DNA of 32,337 nt, taken from a virus. How positions within the stretch are numbered: position 1 is the first letter of the stretch; every line of letters starts with the position of its first letter. Position numbers and translations under genes: made by a program. The stretch lies in IMG/VR virus record IMGVR_UViG_3300024346_000297, positions 1-32,337 of that record; one strand, written 5' to 3'. Under the pieces are notes generated by a model, which saw only the letters and a program-made list of their open reading frames with translations, was not told where the DNA came from and did not search any database. Positions 1 to 7,071 of this stretch are shown here, piece after piece.

Positions 1-507
1 TACGACTTTGATCCAAAGTCAGCGTCACGTGCCTTTGCTACTCCACGTAGCTGGGCATTCGTATCCGAATTGTTGTTCGATGACGAAGAAGATACTGATA
101 CATTGACCGACTTGATATCGGGTGCGGTCGGTGAAGGATTGGCTGTTAAGTTTATGGCACACCGTAAGATTAGCTCAAAGTTGCCCGATCCTACAGACAT
201 CTTAAACGGCAAAGTTAAGAAAATGGACACTAAAGAAATCAGTGCCATGTACTCATTAACTGTGTCTCTGTGCTATGAGCTCAAAGATGCCGCTGATAAA
301 AACGACAAGAAGTTTAACGACAAAGTCAACTACTTCTTCCAGTTTATGATGGATAATTTTGAGACTGAATTGGTTGTGATGGGTACTAAACTTGCACTGA
401 CTCAATACCAGTTGCCATTGGATCCAGATGAGATCAAATGCTTTGATGACTTCCATGCCAAATATGGTAAGTACATTGCGGCGGCTACAGAAAAGCATTC
501 ACGCTAA
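1..507 (+). CDS. MoxR-like AAA+ ATPase, C-terminal part (5' end outside window)
   Basis: The reading frame is open from the first base, so this is the last 168 residues of a longer protein. The stretch SPRSW-like 'TPRSWAFVSELL' followed by 'GAVGEGLAVKFMAHRKI' and 'LPDPTDILNGK' is typical of the C-terminal lid region of MoxR-family AAA+ ATPases found in large T4-like phages. The Walker A and B motifs would lie upstream and cannot be seen. MoxR ATPases usually work as chaperone-like motors with a partner that carries a VWA domain, and exactly such a partner is the next gene, 76 bases downstream on the same strand. A TTG inside the frame at 70 could be called as a start, but the conserved residues before it argue for a longer protein. 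Family assignment is from recognition of the pattern, not from a search. Confidence 0.72.
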   Translation, partial: YDFDPKSASRAFATPRSWAFVSELLFDDEEDTDTLTDLISGAVGEGLAVKFMAHRKISSKLPDPTDILNGKVKKMDTKEISAMYSLTVSLCYELKDAADKNDKKFNDKVNYFFQFMMDNFETELVVMGTKLALTQYQLPLDPDEIKCFDDFHAKYGKYIAAATEKHSR

Positions 508-523
508 TTTGAGCTTGTGCCAG

Positions 524-552
524 TTGACAGGAGCTTCGGCTCCTGTTATAAT
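524..552 (+). promoter_or_regulatory. consensus sigma-70 promoter (TTGACA-17-TATAAT)
   Basis: TTGACA at 524-529 and TATAAT at 547-552 are both exact matches to the bacterial sigma-70 consensus and are separated by the ideal 17 bases. The site lies between the ATPase gene and the VWA gene and would start transcription about 25 bases before the VWA ATG at 584. It implies that the plus-strand operon can be read by unmodified host RNA polymerase, as early or middle genes usually are. The spacer is almost wholly occupied by a hairpin, listed separately. Confidence 0.75.
525..548 (+). terminator. UUCG-tetraloop hairpin, possible terminator or mRNA-processing/stability element
   Basis: ACAGGAGC (527-534) is followed by the loop TTCG (535-538) and the exact reverse complement GCTCCTGT (539-546). 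A G-T and a T-A pair at the base extend the stem to 10 bp. C(UUCG)G loops are exceptionally stable and are known from intercistronic regions of T4 mRNAs. The sequence after the stem is TATAATATA rather than a run of T, so intrinsic termination may be weak, and a role in 3'-end stability of the ATPase transcript is equally possible. It overlaps both promoter boxes. Confidence 0.65.
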
Positions 553-583
553 ATATACATACAGTAAATATTTAGGAGCAAAA

Positions 584-1759
584 ATGTCAAATTATTTAGA
601 TCCAATTGTTGATAAAATTATCGTAGCACGAGTCGGGTTGCTACTTCGCCATCCGTTTTTTGGCAATATGGCTACTCGTCTTAGAATTGAAGATGCTACA
701 GAATGGTGTGCTACTGCCGCAACAGACGGACGTCACTTATATTACAATAGAGACTTTTTTGCAGACTTGACTACTAAACAGGTTGAGTTTGTTGTTGCAC
801 ACGAAATTCTACATAACGTGTTTGAGCACATGCTACGTGTAGAAGGTCGTGATCGCAAGATATGGAACATTGCCGCTGACTACTCAGTTAACGGTACATT
901 GGTTCGTGATCGTATTGGTGAATCTCCCCCAAAGATTAAAATCTTCCATGACACTGCTCACTACGGAAAAAGTTCAGAACAGATCTATGACGAGATCTAT
1001 GACACAATGGATGACCAAGAGCTCAATGCACTTGGCGAGTTATTAGACGAGCACATTGATTGGGAAAAGGAAGGCAAGGGCCGTCCTGCATACTCAAAAG
1101 AAGAGCTCAAACAAATCCGTGATGAGATCAAAGAAGCTATGATGACTGCGGCGCAGGCGGCGGGTGCGGGAAATGTGCCTGCAGAGATTGGTCGTATGAT
1201 CAAAGAGCTTACTGAGCCAAAGATGAACTGGCGTGAAATTCTGCGCCAGCAAATCCAAAGTACTGTTAAAAACGACTACACCTTTATGCGACCTAACCGC
1301 AAGGCGTGGCATATGAATGCTATTTTGCCAGGTACTAACTACGACGAGACTATTGATATCTGTATTGGTATTGACATGTCCGGATCTATTGGCGATGAAC
1401 AGGCTAAAGACTTTATTAGTGAGATCAAAGGCATTATGGACGAGTATAGAGAGTACAAGATCAAACTGTGGTGCTTTGATACTAAAGTCTACAATGAGCA
1501 AGACTTTGACGGCTACGGCGAAGACATTATGGAATACAAAGTGATGGGTGGTGGCGGTACTGAATTTGATGCCAACTGGGATTATATGAAAGCTAACGAT
1601 ATTCAGCCTAAAAAGTTTATCATGTTTACAGATGGCTACCCTTGGGGATCATGGGGTGATGAAAACTACTGCGATACAGTATTCATCATCCACGGTAATA
1701 CTAGTATTGTTCCTCCATTCGGTGCTCACGCATACTATGAGTCTAGTGATAAAACTTGA
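584..1759 (+). CDS. VWA-domain protein with HExxH metallopeptidase-like region (DUF2201-like)
   Basis: This 391-residue protein has two recognisable parts. Near the N-terminus 'HEILHNVFEH' (73-82) is an HExxH zinc-metallopeptidase signature of the type seen in the DUF2201/VWA-like family. The C-terminal half is a von Willebrand factor A domain with a complete metal-ion-dependent adhesion site: DMSGS (264-268), T326 in a GGGGT stretch, and D350 in FTDG. Such proteins are partners of MoxR-type AAA+ ATPases, and the preceding gene encodes one, so the two probably form a chaperone or remodelling complex. The target is unknown. The start at 584 is chosen because TAGGAGC lies just upstream. A longer frame reaching 428 would run back through the promoter and into the ATPase gene. 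Whether the HExxH site is catalytic is not known. Confidence 0.8.
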   Translation: MSNYLDPIVDKIIVARVGLLLRHPFFGNMATRLRIEDATEWCATAATDGRHLYYNRDFFADLTTKQVEFVVAHEILHNVFEHMLRVEGRDRKIWNIAADYSVNGTLVRDRIGESPPKIKIFHDTAHYGKSSEQIYDEIYDTMDDQELNALGELLDEHIDWEKEGKGRPAYSKEELKQIRDEIKEAMMTAAQAAGAGNVPAEIGRMIKELTEPKMNWREILRQQIQSTVKNDYTFMRPNRKAWHMNAILPGTNYDETIDICIGIDMSGSIGDEQAKDFISEIKGIMDEYREYKIKLWCFDTKVYNEQDFDGYGEDIMEYKVMGGGGTEFDANWDYMKANDIQPKKFIMFTDGYPWGSWGDENYCDTVFIIHGNTSIVPPFGAHAYYESSDKT

Positions 1760-2306
1760 TCCGGACGCATTCAGTGCCGGCCAAATTGAAAGTAAAGTTT
1801 GGGCGGCACGTGAACTAGAAATCATAGTGGCTCAACAGAAAATTGAGCCATTACGTATTGCCATCCTAGGTGGCTGGTATGCACTACTACATTTTATCTT
1901 GCAGACTAGAGAACGTGTCACAATAGAATACTGTAGATCTTACGATGTTGATCCGAGTGTATGTATAGATGCAAATCTTATCAATAACACTTGGGAAATA
2001 AAAGATTGGCAGTTTAGATCGTTTCCCAGAGACGCTAATAAAGCTACATATGATGACAATATTAATCTAGTCATTAATACTTCGACAGAACATTTTTCTA
2101 GTCAAGACTGGTACGATCGTATTCCTAAAGGTACACTATGCTTGTTCCAAGGTAATGATCTAGTTATTGATGATCATGTACAGCGTCCAGAAAATTTGGA
2201 ACATTTTAAATCTCTTTGGCCTCTCAAAGAGTTGTTTAGTGGCTCATTATATTTTGATTTTAAAGATGCACCTTACACTAGACATATGACTATCGGTTAC
2301 AAATAA
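1737..2306 (+). CDS. putative class I SAM-dependent methyltransferase-like protein
   Basis: This protein of 189 residues starts at an ATG inside the end of the VWA gene (23-base overlap, different frame). 'IAILGGWY' (41-48) resembles the glycine-rich SAM-binding motif I, and 'SYDVDPS' (68-74) looks like the acidic motif II of a Rossmann-fold methyltransferase. 'INTSTEHF' (113-120) and the ending 'TRHMTIGYK' match a family I recall from T4-like marine phages with NTSxEH and RFMxIG signatures. The substrate is unknown. The frame is open further upstream, but that part is only the shadow of the VWA gene. The fold assignment is moderately sure, and methyl transfer itself is inferred. Confidence 0.6.
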   Translation: MSLVIKLDPDAFSAGQIESKVWAARELEIIVAQQKIEPLRIAILGGWYALLHFILQTRERVTIEYCRSYDVDPSVCIDANLINNTWEIKDWQFRSFPRDANKATYDDNINLVINTSTEHFSSQDWYDRIPKGTLCLFQGNDLVIDDHVQRPENLEHFKSLWPLKELFSGSLYFDFKDAPYTRHMTIGYK

Positions 2307-2584
2307 TGGCATTAAAAAATGGTAAACCTAATGCTCTAAATGCACTGGATTTAAGAAAAGTCTTTTTTCCAGCACATCATTTTCATTATACCTTATTAGA
2401 AAAATATACACCTATCTATCATAAAACAATAGATTCGTGGATATATCAGAATCTCAATAGTCGCTACTATATTGGTCAAGCAGTTGATCTAGTAGATAAT
2501 ACTATTGTTTATGTTACTAAAATTGGATTTGAGCAGGAAAAAGAACTTAGTTTTTTCAAACTTGCATGTCCACATTTAACCTAA
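2306..2584 (+). CDS. hypothetical protein, 92 aa
   Basis: I do not recognise this protein. Its ATG shares one base with the stop codon of the methyltransferase-like gene, which suggests translational coupling in the same operon. The sequence is rich in aromatic residues (for example 'HHFHYTLLEKYTPIYHK') and in hydrophobic residues, with no signal peptide, membrane helix or metal-binding motif that I can see. It may assist the upstream protein, but only the position suggests this. Confidence 0.6.
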   Translation: MALKNGKPNALNALDLRKVFFPAHHFHYTLLEKYTPIYHKTIDSWIYQNLNSRYYIGQAVDLVDNTIVYVTKIGFEQEKELSFFKLACPHLT

Positions 2585-2627
2585 CAGATAATTAATATAC
2601 ATATATAACTTATACAAGGAGATTATT

Positions 2628-2849
2628 ATGACTGAAGAAACTAAAGTAGAACAACCTGCAGAAGCTGCGCCGCAACAAGAATCCAATGATTTAACAATCA
2701 ACGATCTTAATGCTATGAGAACCATCATTGATATTGCCAGTTCACGCGGTGCGTTTAAACCAAACGAAATGGTAGCAGTTGGACAAACGTACACTAAATT
2801 ATCTGCATTTTTAGACACCGTAGCCAAGCAACCAAAGCAAGGAGCATAA
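2628..2849 (+). CDS. small conserved phage protein, 73 aa
   Basis: A good ribosome binding site (AAGGAGA) precedes the ATG. The N-terminal 25 residues are acidic, rich in E, P, A and Q, and probably disordered. Residues 26 to about 65 ('LTINDLNAMRTIIDIASSRG', then a GAFKPNEM and VGQ-containing helix) resemble a helical domain I recall from small hypothetical proteins of T4-like cyanophages. No function is known. The gap of 43 bases before it is AT-rich with weak -10-like hexamers but no convincing promoter. Confidence 0.7.
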   Translation: MTEETKVEQPAEAAPQQESNDLTINDLNAMRTIIDIASSRGAFKPNEMVAVGQTYTKLSAFLDTVAKQPKQGA

Positions 2850-2850
2850 T

Positions 2851-3504
2851 ATGCAAACCTTAAAACATGTGGGCCGCATTAAGTCAACAGGACGTAGATG
2901 CTTAGTAGTGTTTAGAACCCTACCTGGAGATGCATTTAGTTGTTTGATCATTCAAACAGAAAGCCTCGATCCAAGCCAACATGATTCACTAATTAATCTA
3001 GTTGAATCAAATTCTGCACAATCAGCAAACGAATTTAGTGAAGTATTGGCTAGAGCAGTTTTCAGTGACGGAAGTACTATGCTGCCAAGTCTTCATGCAA
3101 GAGGCTTGTTAACAAAATTTCCAACAGATAAAATTGAAATGGTGCCTAACATGCAAGCTACAATTTTACTGTCAGAATTAAATCAAGTTATTGCACAACA
3201 AGCTGGCGTCAGTGTACAAGACCTTGCTATCCGTCCTTCTGCTAAAGAAAGTGCGCAAATAGAAGAACTAGTAAAAGTAAAAGATATTAGCCCTACTACA
3301 GGTAATACTGACCCGCTAATAGACCAATATGATGCAGGTAAAACTACATCAGCATCAGTAAATGAAGATGGTATTTTAACCGATGATATGTTGGCTAAGA
3401 AATATCGTAGCGATGCAGATCGACTAAGCAAGGAAGCTGCTCAACTCCGTCGTATGGCCGAAGACCTAGTGCCTGCAAAGAAAAAAACCGCAGTTAACGA
3501 GTGA
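2851..3504 (+). CDS. conserved T4-like marine phage protein of unknown function, 217 aa
   Basis: It begins one base after the stop of the 73-aa gene, whose end supplies the AAGGAGC ribosome binding site. Residues 1 to about 125 form a compact domain starting 'MQTLKHVGRIKSTGRRCLVVFRT-like' and continuing through 'LPGDAFSCLIIQTESL'. I recall this pattern from hypothetical proteins of T4-like cyanophages. The C-terminal part ends in a charged stretch with an alanine/leucine/lysine pattern (about 180-210) that could form a coiled coil. It has no enzymatic motif. It overlaps the next gene by four bases. Confidence 0.7.
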   Translation: MQTLKHVGRIKSTGRRCLVVFRTLPGDAFSCLIIQTESLDPSQHDSLINLVESNSAQSANEFSEVLARAVFSDGSTMLPSLHARGLLTKFPTDKIEMVPNMQATILLSELNQVIAQQAGVSVQDLAIRPSAKESAQIEELVKVKDISPTTGNTDPLIDQYDAGKTTSASVNEDGILTDDMLAKKYRSDADRLSKEAAQLRRMAEDLVPAKKKTAVNE

Positions 3505-3821
3505 CAACTGGAAAGCCGTTTCCCAAAGATGTAGTTGAACATTGGCCTGAGGTATTTGGAGAGATTACCCTAAACGTGGTACCTCTTAAATATCTCGACT
3601 CAGTCACTGTTACATTTAAAAATAAAAAAGTTTGGGAAATTAAGATATCTTCTAAACAAGCACAGGAAGACTGGAATTCGTTTGAAATAAATCTCAAAGA
3701 AATGTTGGTATCGTATGAAAGCGAAATAGAGAATGTTGATTTTAAACTCGATACAGAAAGAGTTAAAAAAGATATGATCAATAATACAAACAAATTTTTA
3801 AAAAAAAGAAAATTGAAATGA
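3501..3821 (+). CDS. conserved small phage protein, 106 aa, GTG start
   Basis: The start is a GTG in a GTGA overlap with the previous stop, which is typical of coupled phage genes. 'PKDVVEHWPEVFGEI' near the N-terminus and 'LDSVTVTFKNKKVWEI' further on look like a conserved family from T4-like marine phages that sits near thyX. The C-terminus is strongly basic (ending KKRKLK), which might indicate nucleic-acid contact, but this is speculation. It overlaps thyX by four bases (ATGA). Confidence 0.65.
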   Translation: MTTGKPFPKDVVEHWPEVFGEITLNVVPLKYLDSVTVTFKNKKVWEIKISSKQAQEDWNSFEINLKEMLVSYESEIENVDFKLDTERVKKDMINNTNKFLKKRKLK

Positions 3822-4501
3822 ATGTTAAATTAATTAGTTACAGTCAACCCACACAAGAATTTGCAGACTTAGGTGTTGATAATGCACAAGAACTAATTGC
3901 ATACTGTGCTCGTGTTAGTAATCCTGCTAATCAACTTAACACAGAAACAAGTGAAAAACTAATCAAGTATTTGGTCAAACACCAACATTGGTCGCCACTT
4001 GAAATGGTGTCTGCTTGTATTGAAATTACAACTACTCGTGATATTGCTCGACAAATCCTACGTCATCGTAGTTTTAGTTTCCAAGAGTTTAGTCAGAGAT
4101 ACGCTGATCCTACAAAGGATCTAGACTTTGTAACTCGTGAAGCAAGACTGCAAGATCCAAAGAATCGTCAAAATAGCATTAGTACTGACGACGAACAACT
4201 GCAAGCGGAATGGGAAATGATTCAGCAGGCTGTAATCGGGGCTGCTAAAGAAGCCTACGAGTGGGCTATTGAAAACGGTATTGCTAAAGAACAAGCTCGT
4301 GCTGTATTGCCCGAAGGTCTTACAGAAAGTCGTTTATACATGAATGGCACACTGCGTAGTTGGATTCACTTTATTGAATTACGCAGTGCTAACGGCACAC
4401 AGAAAGAACATCAACTAGTTGCGATTGCTTGTGCAAAAGCAATTACCGAGATTTTTCCAATGGCTGCTGGTCTAGTTACTCAGGACGCATCGGCAACTTA
4501 A
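3818..4501 (+). CDS. thyX: flavin-dependent thymidylate synthase ThyX
   Basis: ThyX makes dTMP from dUMP using methylene-tetrahydrofolate, FAD and NADPH. The diagnostic ThyX motif is present as 'RHRSFSFQEFSQRY' (82-95), matching RHRxxSxxxxSxRY. Also present are the 'QARAVLP' segment (159-165) and 'RSWIHFIELR' (180-189) that shape the active site. The length of 227 residues is normal for the family. The gene is the last of the plus-strand operon and starts in an ATGA overlap. It fits the usual phage strategy of raising dTTP supply during genome replication. Its last 26 bases overlap the end of the convergent minus-strand gene, so there is no terminator between them. Confidence 0.96.
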   Translation: MNVKLISYSQPTQEFADLGVDNAQELIAYCARVSNPANQLNTETSEKLIKYLVKHQHWSPLEMVSACIEITTTRDIARQILRHRSFSFQEFSQRYADPTKDLDFVTREARLQDPKNRQNSISTDDEQLQAEWEMIQQAVIGAAKEAYEWAIENGIAKEQARAVLPEGLTESRLYMNGTLRSWIHFIELRSANGTQKEHQLVAIACAKAITEIFPMAAGLVTQDASAT

Positions 4502-5546
4502 CGTTAAGTTTAAATTGTTCGTACAACCAGGACCAGTCATTAATTTTTGCTAATGCGTCCTGGTTTCCCTTATTCTCCGTACCGTATTGCATACCTAACA
4601 CGGCTCCAGGGATAACGTACTCCCCAAATCTTCTATCTAAACCTTTGGTAGTCCATGCTGTTAATCGATTAGCAGTTTCTTCTTGATCACTTCTTGCAAT
4701 CACATTGCTGGCTAACTTGGCCGCTTCTCTAAATCCACTACGCCAGGCATTCCAAGGACTAGATGCAAATCTATTAACACTTGCTACTTTAGGCACTATA
4801 GTGAGTTTATTGCTGAGACTGGTAGTAATGTCAACTCCGTCTTTTGTTACGTCAAATAACATTTTAGGTAGCAATTTAATCGCACCATTGCCATACTCGA
4901 GATCGTTTATTTCGTTACGACTGTGCCAAATATGTACTAGATCAAATGCATAGTCTTCTACATAATAATCAAAGTCAAATGATTCTAATACTTCATTATC
5001 AGCATCTACTATCCAAAAATAATCACTTGTGGATTTCTTTGCAGCGTCTTTGTGACTCTTGTATATATTTTTCTGGCCAGCAATACGTTGAGCTTGAGGA
5101 AATCTAGAAGATAGTGTAATCCAATTTTCCCAGCTGTTAGGTTCCTTATAAGTTAAAAAGAAAATATCATATAGCGTATCTGCTTTAACAACAAAATCAT
5201 TTATGTATTTTAAATTAACAAAAAATTCTTGATAGTAATCTGTTTTAAATTCTCGAGGAATTAGATAACATTGAAATTTGTCAGCATACTCCTGAAACAA
5301 TTTAAAAATATGTGTATACTCGTTATCCCATTTTTTAGGCTCAAACTTTATCATAGAATCTAAAAATTCATAGTTCGAATCTATTAGCCAGAAAAATTTT
5401 GTGTTAGTTTGTTTAACAGCCAAAGTTGCAGTATACGCTGGAGACCGCGAATACTCTATAAACCTTGCATGAGGAAATTTATCCTTTAAAAGTTCTTGTC
5501 GAGATTTTTCTAATTCACCTCTATTATAAAATACTATATCGTACAT
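4476..5546 (-). CDS. glycosyltransferase-like protein with duplicated domain, 356 aa
   Basis: The protein contains two related halves. Each begins with a 'YDI(V/F)F' strand, continues to a 'FPxA' element and a 'FW(L/I)(I/V)D' strand. The second half has DAD (181-183) in 'WIVDADNE', which fits the DxD metal and nucleotide-sugar site of GT-A glycosyltransferases. The first half has DSN (56-58) at the same place, so it is probably inactive. 'YGNGAIKLLPK' and 'SPWNAWRSGFREAAKL' are shared with the next gene upstream, showing that the two are paralogues. It starts in a one-base overlap with that gene's stop. It is the last gene of the minus-strand cluster. The family is known to me from T4-like marine phages, and the sugar and acceptor are unknown. 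Confidence 0.65.
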   Translation of the reverse strand: MYDIVFYNRGELEKSRQELLKDKFPHARFIEYSRSPAYTATLAVKQTNTKFFWLIDSNYEFLDSMIKFEPKKWDNEYTHIFKLFQEYADKFQCYLIPREFKTDYYQEFFVNLKYINDFVVKADTLYDIFFLTYKEPNSWENWITLSSRFPQAQRIAGQKNIYKSHKDAAKKSTSDYFWIVDADNEVLESFDFDYYVEDYAFDLVHIWHSRNEINDLEYGNGAIKLLPKMLFDVTKDGVDITTSLSNKLTIVPKVASVNRFASSPWNAWRSGFREAAKLASNVIARSDQEETANRLTAWTTKGLDRRFGEYVIPGAVLGMQYGTENKGNQDALAKINDWSWLYEQFKLNVKLPMRPE

Positions 5547-6457
5547 TATTCTTTATCCAGAAATCCACTACCTTTACGATATTGGTTAAGGTGCACTGAT
5601 TTAAAAAATTTACTAGCATCAGCATCTAATGTTGCTATCTCAAGATCGAGTGCGTTTTTTAAACTAACACCATAGGTCTTAATAGAGTCTTCAACAGTCA
5701 TATGCTCTACATCACTGTGCCACAGGCTAGTAAGATAATCAAAATCTCTAACCTGTACGTAGTCCCAATCAGTGCAATTGGTCATATAACATCCGTGGCG
5801 AGCACCAAGAATTGCCCACAGGCCGTTTGTTGAGTCAGCTCCAACATTCAGCCAAACTCTCAAACGATCTAAATTCTTCCAATGAATTTCTTTCTTGAAT
5901 TCTTTATTAGCAGTTCGTACTCCGCGCTCAAGTGACATCTTTACACCTTCACGGAAGCCTGCTCTCCATGCCTGAAACGGACTTGCATTATTATACACAT
6001 CACTAAAACAACTATTCATCTGTATGTACTCAGCATCCCAACAAAAGTCCACCTGGGCATTAGGATCGTCTGTAGGTGCGTTTTCATGCGTTTTCATGTC
6101 TAATACATACTGCTTAGGCCATAACTTTAATCCGCCGTTGCCATACATAAGTCCGTTGACTACATTATAACCTGCCCAGCTAATAACACATTTAGACAAG
6201 TCTTTATGCTCGTCAAAATCAATTTCTTGATTAAGGAAATCTTCACGTACTGTATTGTCACCGTCAACAGTAACAAATCGATCTGTGTCACTTAGGCGGG
6301 CACAGGCTTTGTGTGCTTCATCGCTGCCTTTGACTCCGTGTATACGTTTTGCCCAAGGTACTTTTTTTAGTAAATCTGCATAATTTTTTTCAGCATTTGG
6401 TTCATCATAGCTGAGATAGATGATATCGTAATCTAAAATTTTAACAGTTTGTGTCAT
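5546..6457 (-). CDS. glycosyltransferase-like protein, 303 aa
   Basis: This is a single-domain paralogue of the neighbouring 356-aa protein. 'YDIIYLSYDEPNAEKNY' at the N-terminus, DGD (65-67) in 'VTVDGDNTV', 'YGNGGLKLWPK' and 'SPFQAWRAGFREGVKM' line up with the second half of that protein. DGD is a plausible DxD site for a GT-A-type glycosyltransferase. The gene is coupled to the one before it by an ATGA overlap. The position downstream of fibre genes suggests a part in glycan modification, but donor and acceptor are unknown. An alternative is a non-enzymatic sugar-nucleotide-binding protein. Confidence 0.65.
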   Translation of the reverse strand: MTQTVKILDYDIIYLSYDEPNAEKNYADLLKKVPWAKRIHGVKGSDEAHKACARLSDTDRFVTVDGDNTVREDFLNQEIDFDEHKDLSKCVISWAGYNVVNGLMYGNGGLKLWPKQYVLDMKTHENAPTDDPNAQVDFCWDAEYIQMNSCFSDVYNNASPFQAWRAGFREGVKMSLERGVRTANKEFKKEIHWKNLDRLRVWLNVGADSTNGLWAILGARHGCYMTNCTDWDYVQVRDFDYLTSLWHSDVEHMTVEDSIKTYGVSLKNALDLEIATLDADASKFFKSVHLNQYRKGSGFLDKE

Positions 6458-7071
6458 TTTATTATATAGTATCCTACTGTAGAAAAGAATTGTTTAACAT
6501 ATACTGCAATATTATTAATATCGCCTTCTTTATCAGAATGATAGTATACTATTTCTCTGTCTTTTTTAATTAATTCATTGATTGAGACTTTGATAGTCCT
6601 GTATATAAAATTCATATTACGCTTGTCAATTATATAAATTTCAAGCGTGGTATTAAGATTATATTTTTTTAATATTTCTCGTTGGTCATTGCGTATTTGA
6701 AATCCCCACTTTTTAAATGTAGGATAATTTTCAATAGTAAACATGCTATCCCAGTCAGTAACTACTGGGGCACAGGTTAAGAATACTGCTGCAATATCAT
6801 CTTCATATTTAGAAACAATTCGTGGTGTATTTTGATCAATAAATGTAACTTGAAAATCTTTAGATTGACTTGTGCCGTTTAAAAAATCTTTAACAATGTC
6901 AAAGTCAAATTCTACAAAACAATCATAGTGTAAGCTGGCTTCATTAGTAATACTTAAAATATCCCCTGAGTCTTTTTCGAAGTATACTCGGTAAGGTAAT
7001 ACCACAGTACTCAATGCCAACGATTGCGCTAATAATTCATAAGGAACAATATCTTCTTCTGGATTATACAT
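6454..7071 (-). CDS. hypothetical protein, 205 aa, within the glycosyltransferase cluster
   Basis: I do not recognise a domain. The N-terminal half has a strand-rich look with 'YRVYFEKDSGDILSITNE', and the C-terminal half is lysine and isoleucine rich ('LEIYIIDKRNMNFIYRTIKV'). No signal peptide or membrane segment is evident. It overlaps the upstream glycosyltransferase gene by 8 bases and the downstream gene by 4, so it is made with them and may belong to the same process. I cannot support any function beyond that. Confidence 0.6.
   Translation of the reverse strand: MYNPEEDIVPYELLAQSLALSTVVLPYRVYFEKDSGDILSITNEASLHYDCFVEFDFDIVKDFLNGTSQSKDFQVTFIDQNTPRIVSKYEDDIAAVFLTCAPVVTDWDSMFTIENYPTFKKWGFQIRNDQREILKKYNLNTTLEIYIIDKRNMNFIYRTIKVSINELIKKDREIVYYHSDKEGDINNIAVYVKQFFSTVGYYIIK

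Noticed and set aside
564-573. AGTAAATATT as a further late-promoter-like site before the VWA gene
   Set aside because: It is only about 11 bases from the ATG, closer than the 19-21 bases of the other sites, and a consensus sigma-70 promoter already serves this gene.
428-583. Longer 5' extension of the VWA gene back to 428
   Set aside because: It would run through the promoter/hairpin and overlap the ATPase gene in another frame; the ATG at 584 has TAGGAGC just upstream.
1094-1501. 135-aa open frame on the minus strand opposite the VWA gene
   Set aside because: It is a shadow of a strongly supported gene with conserved motifs and has no recognisable product.
1632-1736. Longer start of the methyltransferase-like gene at 1632
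   Set aside because: The extra residues are read from within the VWA domain coding sequence in another frame and show no family likeness; the ATG at 1737 begins the recognisable protein.
2585-2627. Promoter in the AT-rich gap before the 73-aa gene
   Set aside because: Several TATA-like hexamers are present, but no -35 box with a proper spacer; the region is explained by base composition and a ribosome binding site.
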